A stretch of DNA of 64,000 nucleotides from Bog-950 sp044228435 (GCA_044228435.1 JBGAUW010000012.1:1-64000), one strand, 5' to 3'. Shown: positions 1 to 8,798, counted from the first letter of the stretch. Notes: generated by a model from the letters alone, not told the origin. Translations and numbers: made by a program.

Positions 1-69
1 TTCGGGCTGTTTATAATCATATTTATTTGGTTTTTAGCGCTGTTATTTTGTGTTTCAAAATCATTACCC

Positions 70-1137
70 ATGAGATACAAAATACTTAGCCTGTTAGTAG
101 TGTTTACGTTATTGATTACAAATAGCCAGGCGCAGTTTTCTATTCAAAAAGCAGTAATGGAGATTTTTGCCGGTGCCGCTTTTCAGTATGTGCCCGATGC
201 GTATGTAAAGAGCGAAGCGGTGTTAACTACCTACCCGAATGCTATTGCCATATACCTGCACAGCGGCGACTCTATGGCCATTGCTGAAGAAACGGATTTG
301 ACCGGGTTTTATGGCCCTGCTTATCCTATAGCTTTAATCAACCGGTCGGGCACCCCTTACGGCCGCAATGCATGGGCCGGGCAGGTAGGTAGCGTGCTGG
401 CGGGCGCTGCATCGGTTACCGTATCTTTCGATTCTGTTGTTTTTGATGCCATAAGCCGTAAGTTAGATGTATACGTTAACGCTATGTTTACCGGCCCCTT
501 AACCGGCGATATGCGTTTTAACTGTGTGGTGGTAGAAGATAGTGTTATCGGCACCGGTGCCGGGTTCGACCAAAAAAATGCAGATAATACTACACCCGGC
601 CATCCTTATTACGGCGCGGGCAACCCTATAGTTGGTTTGCCCCACCCGTATGTGGCGCGGGCATACCTAGGCGGGGCATGGGGTACTGCCGGCATTATAC
701 CAGGCACGGTGGCTTTTGGCGGGCAATATAAGCATCAGTATACGTATACCTTGCCGGCGCACATTAACCCTTACCAGGTTTCGTTGGTGGGTATGGTAAC
801 TGCCTACGATGGCAATAATCCGGCTGATAGAAAAATTTTGAATGCCGAACTATACCCGCAGATTGCAACCGAACCAATTTCGGGTATTAACGAAGCTACC
901 GGTGAGGGCGACGCAGGTTTTAGTATTTACCCTAATCCCTCGGCCGGTCAGTTTATTATAGAAGCTGAACGCGATGGAGAAATAGAAATAACCAATACTA
1001 CGGGCGAAGTAGTTTATACCCAACCGGTAAAACAGGGAACTAACCAGGTGCGCACCTGGCTTGCGGGCGGCAGCTACTTTGCAAAACTTAAAACTGCCCA
1101 TGCGGTGGTGGTTAAGCGGGTGTTGGTAGCGTACTAA
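70..1137 (+). CDS. Omp28-like T9SS-sorted secreted protein lacking the usual CxxC
   Basis: Secreted protein of 355 residues. Residues 1-21 form a signal peptide ending in SQA|Q. The start of the mature part (VMEIFAG...YVPDAY, then a YPNAIAIYLHSGD stretch) resembles the thioredoxin-like core of Omp28-related proteins, which usually read EEFTG..C..CP followed by a (V/I)..HxGD segment. Here the positions where the two cysteines are expected carry other residues. The C-terminus, from about residue 285 (FSIYPNPSAGQF to the end), is a T9SS type A sorting domain, so the protein should cross the outer membrane and stay at the cell surface or be released. It stands alone, convergent with the next gene. 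The Omp28 assignment comes from reading the pattern and is moderate; secretion and sorting are well supported. Confidence 0.75.
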   Translation: MRYKILSLLVVFTLLITNSQAQFSIQKAVMEIFAGAAFQYVPDAYVKSEAVLTTYPNAIAIYLHSGDSMAIAEETDLTGFYGPAYPIALINRSGTPYGRNAWAGQVGSVLAGAASVTVSFDSVVFDAISRKLDVYVNAMFTGPLTGDMRFNCVVVEDSVIGTGAGFDQKNADNTTPGHPYYGAGNPIVGLPHPYVARAYLGGAWGTAGIIPGTVAFGGQYKHQYTYTLPAHINPYQVSLVGMVTAYDGNNPADRKILNAELYPQIATEPISGINEATGEGDAGFSIYPNPSAGQFIIEAERDGEIEITNTTGEVVYTQPVKQGTNQVRTWLAGGSYFAKLKTAHAVVVKRVLVAY

Positions 1138-1303
1138 GCAACAATTACCGCCGGCGAAGAGCTAACCTAAAACTACAACCACCACCCTGGCAGTAGAACA
1201 CCGCTTTAGTTTACGTAACCAGCGTTGCCATAGGAGCTGGAGTCAGTTTCCGCCAGTACAGGTAAAAGCTGGCATAAAAAAGCACACGCTATACTTAAAA
1301 CAA

Positions 1304-1334
1304 AAAAGGCATACTGTGTTGTAGTATGCCTTTT
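1304..1334. terminator. Bidirectional intrinsic terminator between convergent genes
   Basis: A 12-bp perfect stem (AAAAGGCATACT / AGTATGCCTTTT) with a 7-base loop. The arms supply a T run on both strands. It lies between the convergent genes ending at 1137 (+) and 1355 (-). Confidence 0.85.
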
Positions 1335-1354
1335 CTGTTTGTATGCTCCGGTTT

Positions 1355-4264
1355 TTATTGTTTTATTAACCGGCCTTGTGCTACCCAATAGCCATGATGC
1401 TTAATGCTAACGGCATATATACCACTTGGGTAAGTGCTTATATCCAGTTGTTTGGTAGTTAGGTTGTCGGTAAGTGTTTGGCTATATACTACCTGGCCCA
1501 GGTTGTTGGTTAGCTGTAGGGTAGCATTGCCCTGGCCCTGCGGTATGCCGCTAATTGTAACTTCATTTGTTGCCGGGTTTGGATACAGTTTTATCTGAAC
1601 CAGTTCACGGGCTATGTTGCCAATAGATGTAGTGGTATCGCAGGCGCTACCGGTAAGTTTAGGCAGGTTGGTAAACCCTGCGCTGGCTGCCGATGAACAA
1701 TCGCCATTATCTGCTACTACCGTATAGCTGGTGCCTATAACCATGCCGGTTATATCGCCGGCGGCAGTTACCGTTGGGCCTGTGGGTGTAAAAATATAGC
1801 TAATAGATGCATTGTAATTGCTGATAGCGCTGCTGCCGGTGTCGGTACAGGTTGGAGCAGTAGTAGCAACAGCCGGTATGGCAGGCGCTTGTAACCTGGC
1901 CGCGTTGCTGAATGCTGCACTGGTTGCGGCCGGGCAAACACCGTTACCGGCCGATACGGTATAGCTGGTGCCGGTAATCATACCGGTTATTACGCCACCG
2001 CTAGTAGCAGTAGGGCCGGTTGGGTTAAAGGTATAGGTAAGCGTGCTGTCGTAATTGCTAATGGTATTGCTGCCACTTGCTGAACAGGTTGCAGGTAAAG
2101 TAGCAAGGGTTGGTACAGCGGCTGATATTAACTGCGCCTCGTTGCTGAAAGCCGCACTGGCTGCCGAAGAACAAGCGCCGTTACTGGCAGTTACTGTGTA
2201 GCTGGTACCGGCAACCATACCGGTTATTGCTCCACCGGTAGTAGCAGTAGGTCCTGTTGGGTCGAAGGTATAGGTAAGTGTATTATCGTAATTGCTGATA
2301 GTGTTGCTGCCATCGCCTGCGCAAGTGGCTGGTAAGGTAGCAAGGGTGGGCACAGCAGGCGAAAGTAACTGCGCCTCGTTGCTGAAAGCCGCACTAGCTG
2401 CCGATGAACAAGCGCCATTATCTGCTACCACTGTATAGCTGGTGCCGGTAACCATACCGGTTATTACGCCGCCGGTAGTGGCAGTAGGTCCTGTTGGGTC
2501 GAAGGTGTAGGTAAGTGTGTTATCGTAATTGCTGATAGTGTTGCTTCCATCGCCTGCACAGGTGGCAGGTAAGGTAGCAAGAGTGGGTACAGCAGGCGTT
2601 ATTAACTGTGCCTCGTTGCTGAAGGCCGCACTGGCTGCCGATGCACAAGCGCCGTTATCTGCTACCACTGTATAGCTGGTGCCGGTAACCATACCGGTTA
2701 TTACGCCACCGGTAGTGGCAGTAGGTCCTGTTGGGTCGAAGGTGTAGGTAAGTGTGTTATCGTAATTGCTGATAGTGTTGCTGCCATCGCCTGCGCATGT
2801 TGCAGGTAAGGTGGCAAGGGTAGGTACAGCTGGCGTTGTTAACTGTGCCTCGTTGCTAAACTGGGCACTTACCAAAGCAGGACAGTTTCCAATGGTGGCT
2901 TCTACAGTATATACAGTACCTACAACCATACCAGTTATTGCACCACCAGTAGTTACTGTTGGTCCGGTTGGGTTAAAGGTATACGTGTAAGCTGCATTGT
3001 AATTGCTTATAGTGCTGCTGCCATCGCCTGCGCACGTGGCCGGTAAACCTGCAATAGTCGACGTTGTTAGCAAGCGGGCATCGTTACTAAAAGTAGTACT
3101 TGCAGCCGATGAACAGGTAGTGGTAGACGCAAGCACTGTATAACTGGTACCTAATACCATACCTGTTATATCACCGTTGGCAGATACTGCAGGCCCCGTT
3201 GGGCTAAACGTGTAAGTGTAAGCTGCATTATAATTGCTTATAGCGCTGGTGCCATCGGCATTGCAAGTTGCAGGCACACTATTAATAGTAGGTACATCTG
3301 GTGTTACTAACTGTGCCTCAATACTAAACGGGGCACTTACGGCCGGTGTGCAGGCTCCGCTGCTGGCTGTTAAAGTGTAAGTAGTGCCTGTTGCCATACC
3401 GCTTATTAGTCCATTGTTATCTGCCGTTGGTCCTGTTGGGTCAAACGTGTAGGTAAATGCGCCGTTATAGTTGCTTATTGTGCTGCTGCCCGCTGCACTG
3501 CAGGTAGCAGGCACGGTGTTAATTTGCGGTATAGTAGGTATAGGTGTGGTAGTTGTATAGTATATTACAATGCCGCCTGCAGCGCCTCTGCCCCCATCGC
3601 TATTTCCACCGCCTGCACCACCACCACCAAAGCTATTGCCCGGGTTATTGGTAGCTTGTCCGCCCAGGCCGCCTGCCGGGCCTGCGCCGTTGCCTCCGGC
3701 ACCACCGTTGCCGCCGCTGCCACTGCTGCCATTTCCACCGTTGGTGTTCGTAGTGCCTCCGCTGGCTGTACCGCCTGCGCCGCCACCACCAGGGCTATTG
3801 CCCGAGCCTGAACCGCTACCGCCCCTTGCACCACCGCCTGCTAATAAGTTTACGGCACCACCACCTGCGGCTGTACCGGTAAATGTAGTGCTGGCGCCTG
3901 GGTTGCCATCGTCGCCTCTTTGACCATCGCTGCCATTATCGCCACCGCAACCGCCGGCGCCTACGCTATAAGTAAATACCGAGCCCGGGGTTACGCTAAT
4001 TGTAACCGAGGTATACGCACCGCCACCGCCGCCACCGCCACCACGGGTATTATACAAGCCGCCGTTGCTACCGCCACCGCCACCGCCGGCTCCACCGCCG
4101 GCACCATATACATCTACTGTAATGGCCGTAACATTACAAGGCACCTGCCAGGTGCCTGTTACCGGGCCGGCACCGCAGGTTCCGGAACCGGAAAAGGTTA
4201 CATCCTGCGCCAGCGCGGTTAGAAGGGTGAATAACATGCAGAAAATGGCAAGAGGCTTTTTCAT
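1355..4264 (-). CDS. Glycine-rich T9SS surface protein with eight tandem 79-residue repeats
   Basis: Large secreted protein of 969 residues from the ATG at 4264, chosen because MKKPLAIFCMLF...LAQ there is a clean signal peptide; an upstream in-frame ATG at 4357 would bury it. Residues 20-53 form a short beta-like domain. Residues about 54-232 are glycine-rich, with GGGG runs. Residues about 242-871 hold eight repeats of about 79 residues, each with the pattern PATC..G.S.ISNY...Y.F.PTGP....G.ITGM..GT.YTV....C..A.S..F. The two cysteines per repeat probably pair. The last 98 residues are a T9SS type A domain (IKLYPNPATNEV). It is probably a cell-surface adhesin or structural filament protein; ligand unknown. 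Confidence 0.85.
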   Translation of the reverse strand: MKKPLAIFCMLFTLLTALAQDVTFSGSGTCGAGPVTGTWQVPCNVTAITVDVYGAGGGAGGGGGGSNGGLYNTRGGGGGGGGAYTSVTISVTPGSVFTYSVGAGGCGGDNGSDGQRGDDGNPGASTTFTGTAAGGGAVNLLAGGGARGGSGSGSGNSPGGGGAGGTASGGTTNTNGGNGSSGSGGNGGAGGNGAGPAGGLGGQATNNPGNSFGGGGAGGGNSDGGRGAAGGIVIYYTTTTPIPTIPQINTVPATCSAAGSSTISNYNGAFTYTFDPTGPTADNNGLISGMATGTTYTLTASSGACTPAVSAPFSIEAQLVTPDVPTINSVPATCNADGTSAISNYNAAYTYTFSPTGPAVSANGDITGMVLGTSYTVLASTTTCSSAASTTFSNDARLLTTSTIAGLPATCAGDGSSTISNYNAAYTYTFNPTGPTVTTGGAITGMVVGTVYTVEATIGNCPALVSAQFSNEAQLTTPAVPTLATLPATCAGDGSNTISNYDNTLTYTFDPTGPTATTGGVITGMVTGTSYTVVADNGACASAASAAFSNEAQLITPAVPTLATLPATCAGDGSNTISNYDNTLTYTFDPTGPTATTGGVITGMVTGTSYTVVADNGACSSAASAAFSNEAQLLSPAVPTLATLPATCAGDGSNTISNYDNTLTYTFDPTGPTATTGGAITGMVAGTSYTVTASNGACSSAASAAFSNEAQLISAAVPTLATLPATCSASGSNTISNYDSTLTYTFNPTGPTATSGGVITGMITGTSYTVSAGNGVCPAATSAAFSNAARLQAPAIPAVATTAPTCTDTGSSAISNYNASISYIFTPTGPTVTAAGDITGMVIGTSYTVVADNGDCSSAASAGFTNLPKLTGSACDTTTSIGNIARELVQIKLYPNPATNEVTISGIPQGQGNATLQLTNNLGQVVYSQTLTDNLTTKQLDISTYPSGIYAVSIKHHGYWVAQGRLIKQ
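1652..3541 (-). repeat. Eight tandem 237-bp coding repeats
   Basis: Direct repeats inside the T9SS gene, with a unit of 237 bp (79 codons; the third unit is two codons shorter). Units 4 and 5 are almost identical in protein and DNA and unit 6 is very close, while the outer units have diverged. This suggests recent expansion from the middle of the array by unequal exchange or slippage. Confidence 0.9.
3569..4105 (-). repeat. Low-complexity glycine-rich coding segment
   Basis: Codes for residues about 54-232 of the T9SS repeat protein, largely glycine with serine, asparagine and alanine. On the other strand it reads as proline- and alanine-rich open frames, which are shadows. Confidence 0.85.
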
Positions 4265-4311
4265 ATAGTGTTTTTGTTTTATAAACAAGTTTAAGTGTAA
4301 ATGCGAATTTT

Positions 4312-4319
4312 CAAATATA
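4312..4319 (-). promoter_or_regulatory. Candidate -7 element for the glycine-rich T9SS gene
   Basis: The minus strand reads TATATTTG, a full match to TAnnTTTG, 48 bases upstream of the ATG at 4264. I see no clear -33 TTTG. It also supports the downstream start: a transcript starting here would not contain the longer start at 4357. Confidence 0.45.
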
Positions 4320-4534
4320 ATAAGTTGGCCCATAAACCATAAGCGTTGCATTGCCATTCGGTTATTTAACGTTCCGGTTCAGGTAGCTTAACGTAAGCGG
4401 CCATTGTATGATGTAAATTTTTGATGCCGGGCCGATAAGCCTGCCGTGATTTTTCTGTTGGGCATACTGGGGGGGGTAGGCCCGTCCGAACGATTCTTTA
4501 TCCCAGCGGACTTTTGCAATTCGGCTGCTATCTG

Positions 4535-5152
4535 CTACTCAAACTCCTTCAAAAATGCATTCAGTTCTTTACTGCCTTTAGCGGTTGTTTTGCCTTTAAA
4601 CAGGCCCGCAATCAGTTTCAGGTAGTAATTAATAATCTCTTCATCGCTGCCCTTGGTTTGGTTAATGGTAGCCTCCGATAGCCAAAAACGGCCAATAAGA
4701 TTTAAGTAGGCCACCAACTCCGGTACTTCGTCTACAGCAATTTTTAAGTAACCCTCCTTTATCAGCCGTTTAATATGCGCATTAAACATATCGTTGCGGG
4801 CTTTCATAGATAGTTTGTAGTTGGTGGCCATTACCGGGTACTGCCTTACCAAATGAACAAAACTGAGAAACAGGCATTTATACTGCTGGTGGTTATAAAA
4901 TATCTGCCTGAAGCTTGTAAGAAAGTGGTACAGACTAAACTCCTTCTCCATTTCGGCAAACGACTCGGTATTGATTGCGGTAAGGCGCCTTGCAATTTCT
5001 ATAATCAAATCTTCTTTTTTAGGGAAGTGATAAGCCAGGTTGCCGGGGCTGATGTTTAGCTCCTTGGCCAGCTCGCGCACGCCTACGTACTCTATGCCCT
5101 GCTCGTTATAAAATTTTAAGGCCTTTTTAAAAATCTTTTCTTTTGTATCCAT
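4535..5152 (-). CDS. TetR/AcrR family transcriptional regulator
   Basis: DNA-binding repressor of 205 residues. The N-terminal domain has the TetR helix-turn-helix (GVRELAKELNISPGNLAYHF, about residues 24-43). The rest is a helical ligand-binding and dimer domain of unknown specificity. It is divergent from the cupin gene at 5215; the 62-base gap holds a 17-bp palindrome flanked by two outward-facing -7 elements. The arrangement suggests that it represses both itself and the cupin gene. The effector cannot be read from sequence. Confidence 0.88.
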   Translation of the reverse strand: MDTKEKIFKKALKFYNEQGIEYVGVRELAKELNISPGNLAYHFPKKEDLIIEIARRLTAINTESFAEMEKEFSLYHFLTSFRQIFYNHQQYKCLFLSFVHLVRQYPVMATNYKLSMKARNDMFNAHIKRLIKEGYLKIAVDEVPELVAYLNLIGRFWLSEATINQTKGSDEEIINYYLKLIAGLFKGKTTAKGSKELNAFLKEFE

Positions 5153-5182
5153 ATTTATTAGGACGATGTTCTAATTTATTTA

Positions 5183-5215
5183 TACTTTTGGAACATTGTT
5201 CTAAAAACAAATTTA
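5183..5215. promoter_or_regulatory. Divergent -7 elements for the cupin and tetR genes
   Basis: The plus strand has TACTTTTG at 5183-5190 and the minus strand has TAAATTTG at 5208-5215. Both match TAnnTTTG in full. They face away from each other across the palindrome at 5188-5204, driving the cupin gene (ATG 5215) and tetR (ATG 5152). Confidence 0.5.
5188..5204. promoter_or_regulatory. Putative TetR operator palindrome
   Basis: TTGGAACATTGTTCTAA is a 17-bp palindrome with one mismatched pair. It covers the expected transcription start of both divergent promoters. The half-site TGTTCTAA recurs at 5167-5174, exactly 30 bp (about three helical turns) before its copy at 5197-5204, so a second weaker site is possible. 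Confidence 0.6.
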
Positions 5216-5760
5216 TGCAATTACCTAAAACAATTGACAATAAAAGCGGCGAGGTGTTGATATTTAAGGCCCTTAAGCGCGATGCGCAGGGCGAATACTT
5301 AGAAGTAGAAAACTTTGTAAGCCCCGGTGCAGGTCCACCCATGCACACCCACCACCGGCAAGAGGAAGCCCTTACTGTAGTAACGGGCAAGATTGCTTAC
5401 CAGGTAAATGGAGAGGCCGTAAAATATGCAGGGCCGGGCGAGCAGCTGGTGTTTAAGGCAGGTGTATCGCACAAATTTTGGAACGCCGGCCAGGATACCC
5501 TGCATTGCGTAGGCTATATTCGTCCGCCCGATAACATCGTATATTTTTTGGGTGAAATATTCGAATCGCAGGCGCGTAGCGGAGGCCAAAGGCCATCGAT
5601 GATTGATACGGCATTTTTAATTACTAAATACAAAAGCGAGTTTAGAATGGACGAAATACCAGCGCCGGTGCAAATGCTTCTGTTTCCTATATTAATAGTA
5701 ATAGGCAAACTAACGGGCCAACTAAAGCGGTACGATAATGCGCCGCCACCGGTAATATAA
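5215..5760 (+). CDS. Cupin domain protein
   Basis: Protein of 181 residues from the ATG at 5215; a longer in-frame start at 5143 would overlap tetR and the shared operator and is unlikely. It has one cupin barrel: PPMHTHHRQEEALTVVTG (about residues 41-58) supplies two or three His and a Glu, and a later His near residue 86 (GVSHKFW) completes the usual metal site. The C-terminal 30 residues are hydrophobic (VQMLLFPILIVIGKLTGQ) and may anchor it to a membrane. Substrate unknown. Its control by the adjacent TetR regulator is inferred from the operator. Confidence 0.8.
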   Translation: MQLPKTIDNKSGEVLIFKALKRDAQGEYLEVENFVSPGAGPPMHTHHRQEEALTVVTGKIAYQVNGEAVKYAGPGEQLVFKAGVSHKFWNAGQDTLHCVGYIRPPDNIVYFLGEIFESQARSGGQRPSMIDTAFLITKYKSEFRMDEIPAPVQMLLFPILIVIGKLTGQLKRYDNAPPPVI

Positions 5761-5824
5761 ATGCCCAGGCGCGAGCGTTGGGTAGTTACTGTTCTGCACC
5801 ACTACTATTATTTTATACTTTTTA

Positions 5825-5832
5825 TATTTTTG
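5825..5832 (+). promoter_or_regulatory. Candidate -7 element
   Basis: TATTTTTG matches TAnnTTTG 28 bases before the ATG at 5861. No clear -33 element. Confidence 0.35.
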
Positions 5833-5860
5833 AGTATAAAGAAATAACCATATATAAATT

Positions 5861-7279
5861 ATGAAAGCTTTACCAGTAATATTTAATTACTTGTTGCTAC
5901 TGGCGTTTGTTTTAGTTAACCATATTACACGGGCCCAGTATTGGCGCCCTGTTGCCGGGCAAATTGCCGGTGCGCAATTTACGGGTGTGGCAGCAAATAT
6001 TTCGTCGCCGGTTATTGTAGCGGCAACACTTAAGGCGGGTATTTACCGCAGTATCGATTCGGGCGACGTATGGCAGCGGGTTCTAACTACGCAGGATTCT
6101 ATCTTTTCTCTGGCCGATATAGATGGCAAGCACCTATGCGCCGGTGGAAAGGGATTTACCTATACCAGTACAGATAGTGGCATAACATGGGTTACCAACC
6201 CTTTCCCTTTTCGGGTAGCTGTTGCACGGCTGGCGTTTCACCCATCGGGTGCATTAATTGCCGGCACCGGAAGCAAATGGGATATTAGCGGTGGTAATGC
6301 AGGTAATGGTTTTTGGCTATCGCTGGATACGGGTAAAACATGGGCTCCCTTAAATGCAGGCATTACAAAACAAAACCCCTTAATCGAAGCGTTGGCCGTA
6401 ACTCCTTCGGGGGCAATTCTTGCCGGTATTTATGATGGCAACACAGGCCTTTCGGGTAAATACGGCATTATGAAACTCGATTCGCTTACCGGTGCGTGGC
6501 AGCGGGTTTCTGTTACGGTAAATGCGCCCTTTAATCAAACCTATTCCGATCAAAACCTGCGCATTGAATCGGTATTTAATATCAATGTTATGGATGGATA
6601 CGTAGTTGCCAGCATTGCAGGTGCCTACGTAAATTTTGGTTATGCATTTTCTATTATAAAACCGGTGCGGGATATTGATAACCCCGGTATTGCATGGCAG
6701 GTGAAATGGGCAGACGATAGCATTCCGAGTACAGGTAGTTTTTATGAGCACCTTACCAATGTTTTTAAAGATAGCCGCGATACGGTTTGGGCAAGTGTAT
6801 GTGGCCCAGGCAATGAAATAGGCAACAACCTCTATACCGGCCATGTTTCTGCAGCTGTGCCCTGGAACCTGAACATGGATAGCATTACAGAACAGAGGGG
6901 CCGTTTTCTGTTTACCGAAGGCGCCAACGGAAGGCTTTATGCAGCAAGTTATTTTACGGGCAATCAAATTTTTGTAAGAGCTAAGGCAGCAACAGTCCCA
7001 GTATCGATAAATGAAACAGAAAGCGGGATTAGAGATAGCTGGCGGCTTTTTCCTAATCCGGCAAGTACGTATGTCCGGCTCTCTAATTCAATAAATGCTG
7101 CAACAGAAAACCGGCAGCTAACCATGTATGATGCACTCGGAAATAAGCTGCTGGAACAAACTATACAGCCGGACAATCTTGTTATTCCGCTTTCAGATAA
7201 ACTGGTACCGGGGGTATATGTTGTATCAATAGGCGATGGAAAACAACATCAAATACTGCGGCTGGTAAAAACGGAGTAG
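5861..7279 (+). CDS. T9SS-sorted protein with BNR/Asp-box beta-propeller
   Basis: Secreted protein of 472 residues with a signal peptide (residues 1-25, ending TRAQ). Asp-box motifs SIDSGDVW (64-71), STDSGITW (103-110) and SLDTGKTW (154-161) mark a sialidase-like or VPS10-like propeller. Such propellers bind or cleave glycans in some families, but I see no catalytic sialidase residues I could name. The C-terminus (WRLFPNPASTYV onward, about residue 395) is a T9SS type A sorting domain. A single gene with its own candidate promoter. Confidence 0.85.
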   Translation: MKALPVIFNYLLLLAFVLVNHITRAQYWRPVAGQIAGAQFTGVAANISSPVIVAATLKAGIYRSIDSGDVWQRVLTTQDSIFSLADIDGKHLCAGGKGFTYTSTDSGITWVTNPFPFRVAVARLAFHPSGALIAGTGSKWDISGGNAGNGFWLSLDTGKTWAPLNAGITKQNPLIEALAVTPSGAILAGIYDGNTGLSGKYGIMKLDSLTGAWQRVSVTVNAPFNQTYSDQNLRIESVFNINVMDGYVVASIAGAYVNFGYAFSIIKPVRDIDNPGIAWQVKWADDSIPSTGSFYEHLTNVFKDSRDTVWASVCGPGNEIGNNLYTGHVSAAVPWNLNMDSITEQRGRFLFTEGANGRLYAASYFTGNQIFVRAKAATVPVSINETESGIRDSWRLFPNPASTYVRLSNSINAATENRQLTMYDALGNKLLEQTIQPDNLVIPLSDKLVPGVYVVSIGDGKQHQILRLVKTE

Positions 7280-7367
7280 TTGTAAAAAGTGTTTACATTT
7301 AAAATTAAACTTTGTCTGTTGCACACACCCGGCAAATAATTTAGTTTCACTATTTAGCACCACCACT

Positions 7368-7718
7368 ATGGATAATACCCGAGTTTACCGCATGCTGTTT
7401 AGCAGCGTATACCCTTTATATATAGCTAAGGCAGAAAAGAAAGGCCGCACCAAAGCCGAGGTAGATGAAATTATTTTTTGGCTGACCGGCTACAACGCTA
7501 AAACACTGCAACAGCAAATTGATAAGCAGGTAGATTTTGAAACCTTCTTTGCAAAAGCACCAAAGCTTAACCCCAATGTATCGTTAATTACCGGCCTTAT
7601 ATGCGGCTACCGGGTAGAAGAAATTGAAGATCCGCTAATGCAAAAAGTACGCTACCTGGATAAGTTGGTAGATGAATTGGCGAAGGGCAAAGCCATGGAG
7701 AAGATATTGAGAAAGTAA
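7368..7718 (+). CDS. DUF2200 family protein
   Basis: Small protein of 116 residues without signal peptide, so cytosolic. The whole length (NTRVYRMLFSSVYPLYIAKAEKKGRTK..V...I.WLTGY near the start, later LNPNVSLITGLICGYRVEEIEDPLMQKVRYLDKLVDEL) matches DUF2200, a family of unknown function. The next gene begins 28 bases downstream and could be co-transcribed. Confidence 0.8.
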   Translation: MDNTRVYRMLFSSVYPLYIAKAEKKGRTKAEVDEIIFWLTGYNAKTLQQQIDKQVDFETFFAKAPKLNPNVSLITGLICGYRVEEIEDPLMQKVRYLDKLVDELAKGKAMEKILRK

Positions 7719-7746
7719 TAGTGCATCTTCGCAACAAATAAAACCC

Positions 7747-8685
7747 ATGAAATATAAAGTAGCAGGTGGTATAGCGGTGGTGCTGGTAGCGTTGGCCCTG
7801 TATGGCCTGTATTTAAGACCCGACCTTACCGTTAGCAAAGCCGAAGACAAAGCCAAATACAGTCTGCCTAATTCGCACTTTATAAACTACATGGGTGCCG
7901 AGATACATTATACCGAAAGCGGCAGCGGCTTTCCTATAGTAATGATACACGGCTACGGTGGCAGCAATCGCGATTTTTTGGTGCTGGATAGTTTAATAAA
8001 CGATAATTACCGGGTAATACGGGTAGATATGCCGGGCTTTGGCCTCTCCGATTTTCCGGCACAGCCAACGAGCCATACCAATTTTATAAAGGCCTACGCA
8101 GGTTACTTTAATTTTATTCTCGATACCCTGCACATCGATTCGTGCTACGTAATGGGCAATTCACTTGGCGGCTTAATGGCCTGCCAGTTGGCGTTGGACC
8201 ACCCCGATGTGGTAAAAAAATTAGTGCTGTTTAACAGCGCCGGCTACGAAATGGAAGAGGTAATGAAAACCGCTAACGCTAGTTTATTAAAAAACAGTTT
8301 AGCGCAGCAGGTAGTAAGCAAAGGGGTACCAAAGTTTTTTGTAAAGATAGGGGTAAAGCGTGTGGTGTACGATGCCAGTAAACTAACACCCGAAAAAGTA
8401 CAGCGCGTTGCCGACTTTTGGAACCGCGAGGGCAACATGGCCCACCTGGTGGCTCTGGCAACTACCGATACCTTTCCCGATGAAAGCACTATAAAGAACA
8501 TAGCCTGCCCTACACTTATATTTTGGGGCAAGCAGGATAAAATTATAAACCCTAAATACGCCGAACGGTTCCATACCGATATTAAGGGCAGCGAGTTGAT
8601 TGTATATGATAGCTGCGGCCACGTACCCATGATGGAGCGCCCCGAAGAGGTAAAGCTGGAAGTGCTAAAATTTTTGCAGAATTAA
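7747..8685 (+). CDS. Membrane-anchored alpha/beta hydrolase
   Basis: Protein of 312 residues. Residues 5-23 form one hydrophobic helix, probably an uncleaved anchor. The rest is an alpha/beta-hydrolase fold with oxyanion loop HGYGG (68-72), nucleophile elbow GNSLGG (Ser139), acid Asp264 (GKQDKIINP) and His292 (CGHVPMMERP). Spacing and sequence resemble epoxide hydrolase-like and meta-cleavage esterase-like members, but the substrate cannot be read. It lies 28 bases after the DUF2200 gene. Confidence 0.85.
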   Translation: MKYKVAGGIAVVLVALALYGLYLRPDLTVSKAEDKAKYSLPNSHFINYMGAEIHYTESGSGFPIVMIHGYGGSNRDFLVLDSLINDNYRVIRVDMPGFGLSDFPAQPTSHTNFIKAYAGYFNFILDTLHIDSCYVMGNSLGGLMACQLALDHPDVVKKLVLFNSAGYEMEEVMKTANASLLKNSLAQQVVSKGVPKFFVKIGVKRVVYDASKLTPEKVQRVADFWNREGNMAHLVALATTDTFPDESTIKNIACPTLIFWGKQDKIINPKYAERFHTDIKGSELIVYDSCGHVPMMERPEEVKLEVLKFLQN

Positions 8686-8790
8686 CCGGTGTGCTGGCGT
8701 AAGTCTGCTAATTGCGCCTACCACCTAATAAAGCTTTTAACTTCTTACAACACCAACCCCTGCAATAAAAGCTACTGCGGAACGACTATC

Positions 8791-8798
8791 TATCTTTG
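8791..8798 (+). promoter_or_regulatory. Candidate -7 element
   Basis: TATCTTTG, followed by CA, is a full TAnnTTTG match. It puts transcription start a few bases before the ATG at 8819, favouring that ATG over the upstream GTG at 8813. Confidence 0.5.

Noticed and set aside
1652..3541. Regular 237-bp repeats as a possible CRISPR or minisatellite
   Set aside because: Units are far too long and in one coding frame; they are protein repeats.
3524..4268. Several open frames on the plus strand and the other minus frame, rich in Pro, Ala or Thr
   Set aside because: They are shadows of the glycine-rich coding segment; GGN codons read as Pro or Ala frames on the other strand.
4469..4476. Run of eight G in an intergenic region, as a phase-variable tract
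   Set aside because: It is not within a promoter spacer or coding region that I can identify.
6380..6967. 195-residue frame opposite the Asp-box T9SS gene
   Set aside because: Antisense to a well-supported secreted protein; no motif and no promoter of its own.
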